NCBI GenBank assembly: GCA_049511415.1
Contig: JBEKYC010000097.1
Span: 1-21,940, forward strand
DNA: 21,940 nucleotides
Direction of reading: 5' to 3'
Source: Bog-159 sp049511415
GTDB taxonomy: Bacteria > Acidobacteriota > Terriglobia > Bryobacterales > Bryobacteraceae
Within the stretch, counting starts at the first letter, position 1; each line of letters begins with the position of its first letter. The notes under the pieces are model-generated. The model searched no databases and was not told where the DNA came from. It saw nothing but the letters and a program-made list of their open reading frames with translations. A program made the position numbers and the translations under genes. Below are positions 7,156 through 12,612 of the stretch, one piece after another.

Positions 7156-8012
7156 ACCATCCCCCGATAGCGATCGCCCAATCGCGCGGCGTACTGCTGC
7201 CGCATGAGTTCCAGGTAATCGGGGCGGTCGCGGTCCACGAATTTACCCAAGATGATCTCGCCCTGCTTGGTGAGCGCGGCTTCGCTGGTAGGCGCGCCAT
7301 GGCGGATTTTGCCGGCGGCCTTGTAATACTTCATGGTTTCGAGCGCATCGCCCAGTTTGTTGCGCCGCTGGTAGAGCGTCGGACACGGCGACAGCACTTC
7401 GATGAAGCTGAAGCCACGCTTATGCAACACCTCGTTCATAGCGCGGCTGAGCTGCTTTACGTGATAGGTGGTCCAGCGGGCCACGTACGCCGCGCCGGCC
7501 GACTCGGCAAGCTGCACCAGGTTAAAGGCCGGCTCGAAAGTGCCGTGCGGCGCCGTGGCGGTAATGGCGTCCTCGGGCGTAGTGGGCGCGGTTTGCCCGC
7601 CGGTCATGGCGTAAATCATGTTGTTGACGCAAATCACCTTGAGATCGATATTGCGGCGCGCGGCGTGGATCAGATGATTGCCGCCAATGGCGGTGAGGTC
7701 GCCGTCGCCGGAATAGACCACTACCTGCAGCCCGGGATTGGCCAGTTTCAACCCCGTGGCGAACGGAATCGCACGGCCATGCGTGGTGTGGAAGGAGTCC
7801 AGGCGGGCGTATCCGGCCACGCGGCCGGTGCAGCCGATGCCGGAGACCACCGCGACTTTATCCAGGTTGGCGCCGGATTCGAGCAGCGCGCGCGTAAAAC
7901 AATTCACCGTCGTGCCGATGCCGCAACCGGGGCACCAGATATGCGGCATGCGATCCATGCGCAGGAACGGCTCGACGGGATTCCCCGCGGTCTCAATGGT
8001 GACGGTGTTCAT
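7146..8012 (-). CDS. korB: 2-oxoacid:ferredoxin oxidoreductase, beta (thiamine diphosphate) subunit
   Basis: 288 residues. It binds thiamine diphosphate and one [4Fe-4S] cluster. Cluster ligands are visible as Cys27 and Cys30 (WCPGCG), Cys61 (GIGCTGR) and Cys210 (SPCPTL). The ThDP/Mg motif runs from GDGD (102-105) to the Asn residues in VNNMIYAMTGGQ (129-140). This spacing is the standard short KorB/PorB pattern. The start ATG overlaps the korA stop (4 nt) and the end overlaps korC (10 nt), so all subunits are translationally coupled. With ferredoxin as electron acceptor the enzyme replaces the NAD-linked 2-oxoglutarate dehydrogenase or works in the reductive direction; which one cannot be told here. 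Confidence 0.9.
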   Translation of the reverse strand: MNTVTIETAGNPVEPFLRMDRMPHIWCPGCGIGTTVNCFTRALLESGANLDKVAVVSGIGCTGRVAGYARLDSFHTTHGRAIPFATGLKLANPGLQVVVYSGDGDLTAIGGNHLIHAARRNIDLKVICVNNMIYAMTGGQTAPTTPEDAITATAPHGTFEPAFNLVQLAESAGAAYVARWTTYHVKQLSRAMNEVLHKRGFSFIEVLSPCPTLYQRRNKLGDALETMKYYKAAGKIRHGAPTSEAALTKQGEIILGKFVDRDRPDYLELMRQQYAARLGDRYRGMVCA

Positions 8013-9166
8013 CGGGATGCCTCCAGGATGGCGGCCAGGATCTGTTCGGGTTGATGCACGCTGCCGCCGGCGTGAGTGACCGGAATCACCCGCGCGCGGC
8101 CGGCCACGGCGCGCTCGACCTCCTGCACCATCTGGCCCAGGTTCAGTTCCGGCACGACGTAGGCCCGCGCTTTGGCCGTGTGCTCGACCAAAGGTTGGGC
8201 CGGAAAGGGCCAGGCGGTAATGAGACGGAATTTACCGGCGCGTACGCCTTGGGCCCGCGCCAGCTTCAGCGCCTTCTCCACCACGCGCGAAGTGATGCCG
8301 TAGGAAACCACCACGACCTCGGCGTCTTCCAGATCGGCGGTCTCGAACAAAGCTTCTTCGTTGGCCACGCGGGCCGTCTTGGCCAGCAGACGCCGCACCA
8401 GGCGATCCTGGGTCTCCACGGTCATGTTGGGATAACCGCGCTCGTCGTGCGTCAATCCGGTGACGTGGAAACGATAACCCTCGCCGGCGTGGACCATATC
8501 GGGGACATGGTCACCCGCAGGCTCGTAAAGATTGAATTCTTCTGGGGGCAGGCTGGTATGGCGGCGGGGATAAATATCGATGGCGGCGGCATCCGGAATC
8601 ACCACCTTCTCGGTCATATGGCCGACGCATTCGTCCATCATCACGAAGACCGGCTGGCGGTATTGCTCGGAGAGGTTGAAAGCCTTAATGGTGAGGTCGA
8701 AGCACTCCTGGGGCGAGTTGGGACAAAGGGCCAGCACGCCGTAATCGCCGTGCGATCCCCAGCGCACCTGCATCATGTCGGCCTGCGCGGGGAGGGTGGG
8801 CAGGCCGGTGGATGGTCCGCCGCGCTGCACGTTGACGAAAACGCAGGGGGTTTCGGTCATGGCCGCGTAGCCGATGTGCTCCATCATGAGGGAAAAACCC
8901 GGGCCCGAAGTGACCGTGAAAGCCTTGGCGCCGCCCCAAACCGCGCCCTGGATGGTGATGGAGGCGGCCAGTTCGTCCTCCATTTGGATGAATGTGCCGC
9001 CCACTTCGGGGATGCGGGCGGCGAAGCGTTCCACGACCTCCGTAGAGGGGGTGATTGGGTAACCTGCGGCAAATCGCGCACCTGCGGCGAGGGCGCCTTC
9101 GCAGCACGCGTGGTCTCCGTCCAGAAAGTGCGCGCCGGTAAGGACTCCGTTCGGATCAGCTTGCAT
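8009..9166 (-). CDS. korA: 2-oxoacid:ferredoxin oxidoreductase, alpha subunit
   Basis: About 385 residues from the ATG at 9166 (MQADPNGVLTG), which overlaps the korD stop by 11 nt; a longer frame to 9208 would run deeper into korD. Family hallmarks are AAGYPITPSTEVVERFA near the N-terminus, QMEDELAASITIQGA, the TSGPGFSLMMEHIGYA block and VNVQRGGPSTGLPT, all typical of the alpha subunits of the 2-oxoglutarate oxidoreductase group. It is a stand-alone alpha chain with no gamma domain fused at its N-terminus, consistent with the separate korC gene downstream. It forms the other half of the active site with KorB. Confidence 0.9.
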   Translation of the reverse strand: MQADPNGVLTGAHFLDGDHACCEGALAAGARFAAGYPITPSTEVVERFAARIPEVGGTFIQMEDELAASITIQGAVWGGAKAFTVTSGPGFSLMMEHIGYAAMTETPCVFVNVQRGGPSTGLPTLPAQADMMQVRWGSHGDYGVLALCPNSPQECFDLTIKAFNLSEQYRQPVFVMMDECVGHMTEKVVIPDAAAIDIYPRRHTSLPPEEFNLYEPAGDHVPDMVHAGEGYRFHVTGLTHDERGYPNMTVETQDRLVRRLLAKTARVANEEALFETADLEDAEVVVVSYGITSRVVEKALKLARAQGVRAGKFRLITAWPFPAQPLVEHTAKARAYVVPELNLGQMVQEVERAVAGRARVIPVTHAGGSVHQPEQILAAILEASR

Positions 9167-9374
9167 GGCGCGATCCGTAGATGGCGAAGTCCGGGCAATA
9201 CAACCCACAGAGGTCGCAACCGCTGCATTTTTCAGGGGCTACGACATGGGGTGGGTGATATCCCTTGGAGTTAAACGCGGAGGAGAGCGACAGTACACGG
9301 GTGGGGCAAAACTCGACGCAGAAGCCACACCCTTTGCATCGCTCGATGGTGATGGAAACCGAGCCTTTGGCCAT
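9156..9374 (-). CDS. korD: Ferredoxin-type 2x[4Fe-4S] delta subunit of the 2-oxoacid oxidoreductase
   Basis: 72 residues from the ATG at 9374 (MAKGSVSITI). Two complete CxxCxxCxxxCP motifs are present: Cys13/16/19/23 (CKGCGFCVEFCP) and Cys50/53/56/60 (CSGCDLCGLYCP), each able to bind a [4Fe-4S] cluster. It carries electrons from the KorB cluster to free ferredoxin. The frame remains open to a TTG at 9428, but that start would lie in the terminator hairpin of the preceding gene, so the ATG is preferred even though no clear Shine-Dalgarno precedes it. It is the first gene of the korDABC operon and overlaps korA by 11 nt. Confidence 0.88.
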   Translation of the reverse strand: MAKGSVSITIERCKGCGFCVEFCPTRVLSLSSAFNSKGYHPPHVVAPEKCSGCDLCGLYCPDFAIYGSRHAS

Positions 9375-9427
9375 TTCGGGCGAAAGTATGCACGCCGGGG
9401 GCCAAGGGCAGCCGCCATCTTGCGGCA

Positions 9428-9457
9428 AACGGTGCCGGTTTCTTGTCCGGCACCGTT
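9428..9457 (-). terminator. Terminator-like hairpin between the secreted paralogs and korD
   Basis: AACGGTGCCGG (9428-9438) and CCGGCACCGTT (9447-9457) form a perfect 11-bp stem with an 8-nt loop, starting 10 nt after the stop of the upstream secreted-protein gene. On the minus strand only a short T-run (TTT) follows, so termination may be partial. It separates the paralog pair from korDABC. Confidence 0.65.
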
Positions 9458-9467
9458 GCTGATGCTG

Positions 9468-10115
9468 TTACTGAAGGTTGATGGTGAACTTGCCGGTGAC
9501 CGTCTGCTTGCTGAGTTTGGTTGAAACCGTTATGGTGGCGGCGCCGGCAACCGGTGTCGCACAGGTCACGCCGGTAGGACAGTCCCCCGGACCAAACCCG
9601 ATGTCGTCCCATGTAATGACATAGATGTAGCCGCTCTGGCCTGTCGGAATAGACCCTGCCAGCGTCAGTGGAACGTCCAGAATCGTGTTGGCTCCCTGCT
9701 TAACAGAGATACCAAGATCGATGTTACCGGAACCCGATCCGATTGTGATGGTGTAATAAACCTGGCCGCACCCGGGAGCCGCACTGGTGGTGCAGGTCGC
9801 CAGAGATTGGACCGGGGTGGGCTCACCGATCAGCATGGCGCCCGACGGGTCGGACGTGCAGGGCGCGTTAGGAGCAAAGCAAGGCCAGCTCTCAGGAGGC
9901 CCCGCGTTTGGGGAACTGGGACCCATGGCGACCGGACCCTGATACAACTCGCCGGTGACAGCCGGATTGGCGGCGTCAGTGAGCCAGGGAGTGCGCGCAA
10001 TTGCCTGAATATGGACGTGCGGACCGCCATCGGCAGCCAATGCGGGCTGCCCGCAGAATGCGATCGCCGCGAGTATGGCAAGTGTTGCGGATAGAGCTTT
10101 ATAGGTTCGTGTCAT
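9468..10115 (-). CDS. Secreted cysteine-containing beta-rich protein, paralog 2 (unknown family)
   Basis: 215 residues. A Sec signal peptide (MTRTYKALSATLAILAAIAF..., likely cleavage after ALA near residue 27) precedes a mature part that begins DGGPHVHIQAIAR. A strongly conserved block GPPESWPCFAPNAPCTSDPSG (positions about 83-103) is followed by LIGEP, then a C-x(8)-C-G pair, and a C-terminal half of short beta strands ending TGKFTINLQ. It aligns along its full length with the gene immediately upstream (10151-10753). Compared with that paralog it has an insertion holding an extra CPTGVTC pair. No membrane anchor or catalytic motif is evident. Distal gene of a two-gene unit, 35 nt after the first, with an AGGAG about 14 nt before the ATG and a strong hairpin after the stop. 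I do not recognise the family. Confidence 0.75.
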   Translation of the reverse strand: MTRTYKALSATLAILAAIAFCGQPALAADGGPHVHIQAIARTPWLTDAANPAVTGELYQGPVAMGPSSPNAGPPESWPCFAPNAPCTSDPSGAMLIGEPTPVQSLATCTTSAAPGCGQVYYTITIGSGSGNIDLGISVKQGANTILDVPLTLAGSIPTGQSGYIYVITWDDIGFGPGDCPTGVTCATPVAGAATITVSTKLSKQTVTGKFTINLQ

Positions 10116-10150
10116 TGGTTTCTAGAATTCTCCTATTTGAATTTCCAAGC

Positions 10151-10753
10151 CTACTGCAGGACGACCGTTGCGGTGCCCGTTACCTTACTCTTGCCTACCG
10201 TGGTGGTCACGGTAATGGTTGCGTTACCCGCTACAGCGGTGGTATCGAGCTGCACCCCCGTAAGATCGACGATACCGATTTCGTTGGCGCTGGCCGTGCC
10301 GAGTTTTGTTTTTGAAAAGCTGAAGATGGTCGTAGTGCCCTGCTTGATAGTGATCGTGACGCCCACGCTGCCGGTGCCGGTAGTGGTTTGGTAGGTGGAA
10401 ATGATCTGGCCGCAGGCGACCAGGGTACAGTTGGTTGTGCCGCTAATCGGCCATTGCTGGAGCGGGATCCCAATGAGCAGGCCTCCCGCCGGATCCGCGG
10501 TGCAAGGCGCGTTGGGCGCGAAGCAAGGCCAGCTTGGCGGGGGGCCGGCGCTTGCCGGCGGCAAGGTCCATGCCGTCATTCCCTGAAACACGACCGCCGT
10601 AGCCGAGGGAACCACATCAGCCGGTCGGGCGATGGTAGTGAGGTGCGCCTGCGGACCCGGAGCACCTTCATTTGCCATCGCGAGTTGGCCGCCTACGCCT
10701 GTCAGGGGTATCATGGCGAGAGCAGCAAAAAAGCACGCGCGAATTTTTGTCAT
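10151..10753 (-). CDS. Secreted cysteine-containing beta-rich protein, paralog 1 (unknown family)
   Basis: 200 residues. A Sec signal peptide (MTKIRACFFAALAMIPLTG..., cleavage probably after AMA near residue 27) leads to a mature protein starting NEGAPGPQAHLTTIAR. It shares with its downstream neighbour the block GPPPSWPCFAPNAPCTADPAG, LIGIP, a C-x(4)-CG pair, a GTGSVGVTITIKQG strand pair and the terminal TGTATVVLQ. The four shared cysteines suggest two disulfides outside the cytoplasm. A strong AAAGGGAGG lies 12 nt before the ATG, and a sigma-70-like promoter lies about 80 nt upstream. The two genes look like a tandem duplication, and the similarity is also visible at the DNA level around the WPCFAPNAPC codons. 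Function unknown; an extracellular or cell-surface role is all that can be inferred. Confidence 0.75.
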   Translation of the reverse strand: MTKIRACFFAALAMIPLTGVGGQLAMANEGAPGPQAHLTTIARPADVVPSATAVVFQGMTAWTLPPASAGPPPSWPCFAPNAPCTADPAGGLLIGIPLQQWPISGTTNCTLVACGQIISTYQTTTGTGSVGVTITIKQGTTTIFSFSKTKLGTASANEIGIVDLTGVQLDTTAVAGNATITVTTTVGKSKVTGTATVVLQ

Positions 10754-10837
10754 TCGATTCTGGAACCTCCCTTTGAGATTGCGAAATTCCGCTGGGGTCG
10801 CCCTGTTGTGAAGTGCCCGGCTTGCCAGCGTCCAGTT

Positions 10838-10868
10838 AGTATAACCACTGGCTTGGCCAGTTTGTCAA
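10838..10868 (-). promoter_or_regulatory. Sigma-70-like promoter of the secreted paralog pair
   Basis: On the minus strand, a perfect -35 TTGACA (10868-10863) is followed after 19 nt by a -10 TATACT (10843-10838). Reading the -10 as TTATAC gives an 18-nt spacer. Transcription would start near 10831, giving a leader of about 78 nt before the ATG at 10753. Confidence 0.6.
10847..10861. promoter_or_regulatory. Inverted repeat inside the promoter spacer, possible operator
   Basis: ACTGGC-TTG-GCCAGT is a perfect 6-3-6 inverted repeat lying wholly between the -35 and -10 boxes. A dimeric regulator bound here would block or remodel the promoter. An unusually long 18-19-nt spacer fits regulation at this position. 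No candidate regulator gene lies next to it. Confidence 0.4.
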
Positions 10869-10964
10869 ATGGAGTCGCGAAAGAGTTTCGGCGGCCTGAT
10901 TTTCGCGGAGGGTGGTCCACGAAAGCGGCTGAAGAGTCCTAAGCCTTCCGAGGGTGGGAGAGCC

Positions 10965-10999
10965 AAAAACGTCGCAGGCCGGCCGATACCATGCTGACG
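10965..10999 (-). terminator. Possible weak terminator of the DUF507-rbsK unit
   Basis: Directly after the rbsK stop on the minus strand, an imperfect hairpin (CGTC at 10999-10996 pairing with GACG at 10973-10970, with a bulge and an inner GC pair) is followed by TTTTT (10969-10965). The stem is short and bulged, so this is tentative. Confidence 0.3.
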
Positions 11000-11000
11000 G

Positions 11001-11945
11001 CTACGACAAATGACCGGAGCTTAAGAACCCGTTGACTTCCCCACGCGTCGGCGCGGACGCCTGCGCCCCGAGCCGGGTCACCGAAATGGCGGCGGCGGCG
11101 TTGGCGAAGACCAGCGCGCGATCCACGGCCTGACCCTCGGCCAGGGCGACCGCCAAAGCTGCATTGAAAGTATCCCCGGCGGCGGTGGTATCGCGGACCT
11201 CGACCCGGAACGTGGGGGTGTGAAAAACGCCCGCCTCGCCGGAATAAAACGACCCCTGATCGCCCAGCTTCAGCACCACGCTACGCAGCCCGAGTTTGCG
11301 CAAAGCCGCGGCCAGTTCCGGCGCCTCGGCGAGCGACACACGTGCGGGCGGACGCCCCAGCAGCATGAGCGCTTCGCTTTCATTGGGTGTCAGGATGTCC
11401 ACGGCGGCGAGCAATTCGGCGGACAAGGGCTGTGCGGGGGCCGGGTCGAGCATGGTGCGGGCGCCTTCCGCGCGCGCCAGGCGAAGCGCCGCAGCCACCG
11501 TATCGAGCGGCGTCTCCAGTTGAAACAGCGCCAGGGCGGCGCCCCGGAAGACTTTGCGCATGGCTTCCACGTCGGCGGCGGCGAGCTCATGATTGGCGCC
11601 GGATGCCACTACGATGGAATTCTGCCCCTGCCGGTCGACCCAGATCAGCGCCACGCCGGTCGGGTGCGATCGAGTGGCGTTTACGGCCGCCACATCCACG
11701 CCCGCGGCGGCCAGGCTGGCCTTCAGGTGATCGGCGAACACATCGTAGCCTACGCGCCCGATCATGCGCACCGCCACGCTGCCCGCGCCCAGTTTACCGG
11801 CAGCGCAGGCCTGGTTGGCGCCTTTGCCACCGGGGATCATCTGGAAGTCCCGCCCCAGCACGGTCTCGCCGGGCACGGGGAGGCGCTCCACCTGCACCAC
11901 GAAATCCATGTTAAGGCTGCCGGTGACTACCAGCGCGGGGGTCAT
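11001..11945 (-). CDS. rbsK: Ribokinase-like PfkB-family sugar kinase
   Basis: 314 residues from the ATG at 11945, a normal ribokinase length. It phosphorylates a sugar, most likely D-ribose to ribose 5-phosphate, with ATP. PfkB signatures are present: the N-terminal GSLNMDFVVQVERLPVPGET with the substrate-binding Asp, the GGKGANQA motif, TPNESEALMLLG, and the catalytic and anion-hole signature DTTAAGDTFNAAL with the base Asp. These match ribokinase better than fructokinase or adenosine kinase. The start overlaps the stop of the DUF507 gene by 4 nt (ATGA), so the two are co-translated. No ribose transporter or pyranase is nearby. The family is firm; ribose as substrate is inferred. Confidence 0.85.
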   Translation of the reverse strand: MTPALVVTGSLNMDFVVQVERLPVPGETVLGRDFQMIPGGKGANQACAAGKLGAGSVAVRMIGRVGYDVFADHLKASLAAAGVDVAAVNATRSHPTGVALIWVDRQGQNSIVVASGANHELAAADVEAMRKVFRGAALALFQLETPLDTVAAALRLARAEGARTMLDPAPAQPLSAELLAAVDILTPNESEALMLLGRPPARVSLAEAPELAAALRKLGLRSVVLKLGDQGSFYSGEAGVFHTPTFRVEVRDTTAAGDTFNAALAVALAEGQAVDRALVFANAAAAISVTRLGAQASAPTRGEVNGFLSSGHLS

Positions 11946-12529
11946 CTGGCCAGGTCGATACCGAGCTTCTTCAGCTCTTCGGAGTAATACCGGCGGTGCA
12001 GAAGCTCCCACTCCTCGGTGCCTTCCGGGATCTCGCGCTTCTGCGAGCGGATCTTCTGGCGGGAGAGGCGGTCGGCCTTTTCCTCCACGGTGAGGATCTC
12101 GGTGAAGTCGCGCACGATTTCCAGGCGCACTTCGTTGGGGTCCTTCTTCATGCGCAGTTCGCGGGTCTTGCGCAGCGCCACGATGATCTTGTGCGACATG
12201 TCGGTGACTTTGTCGCGCGACAGCTTCATGGAGTCGTGCGTGTCGCGGCCGGAAGCGCGGATCACCTTGCGTTCCGCGATCATGGTGTTCTTGACCCGGC
12301 GGAACATTTCCTGGTAGCTGACGCCTTCCCGGCGCATGTACTCGCTGTATTGCTGGAGAATATCGCGGACTTCGTCGTTGAGGCGATCCTCGACGGCCAG
12401 CTCCTCAGTGACGATACTGGTGATCAATTCGGCGACCACCTGCGGATTGTGAGTTTCAATAGCGGCAGGCGTCAGCTTTTGGACCAATTGACGGGAGAGA
12501 TAAGCGATGAATTCCCTAGGGAGCAACAT
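11942..12529 (-). CDS. DUF507 family protein with two tandem domains
   Basis: 195 residues, charged and mostly alpha-helical, with no signal peptide. It reads as two related halves. Residues 1-90 start MLLPREFIAYLSRQLVQKL and contain ELITSIVTEELAVEDRLNDEVRDIL. Residues 100-190 start MKLSRDKVTDMSHKIIVAL and contain EIVRDFTEILTVEEKADRL, then a tail ending WELLHRRYYSEELKKLGI. This arrangement is typical of DUF507, a family of unknown function found in Acidobacteriota, Aquificota and related groups. A short AGG precedes the ATG. It overlaps rbsK by 4 nt and diverges from the GH94-like gene across 83 nt. Cytoplasmic; role unknown. Confidence 0.8.
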   Translation of the reverse strand: MLLPREFIAYLSRQLVQKLTPAAIETHNPQVVAELITSIVTEELAVEDRLNDEVRDILQQYSEYMRREGVSYQEMFRRVKNTMIAERKVIRASGRDTHDSMKLSRDKVTDMSHKIIVALRKTRELRMKKDPNEVRLEIVRDFTEILTVEEKADRLSRQKIRSQKREIPEGTEEWELLHRRYYSEELKKLGIDLAR

Positions 12530-12612
12530 CCTGTATGTGTGTGACGGCGAAATTAGTAGTTTAGCAGATTGGTGGCGGGCGCGGCCGCGGCACGGTGATA
12601 CGCTGGAGCACT

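Noticed and set aside
8051..9274. 407-aa open frame on the + strand
   Set aside because: It is antisense to korA and korD, whose motifs are complete. The composition (Gly/His/Arg) is typical of a shadow frame.
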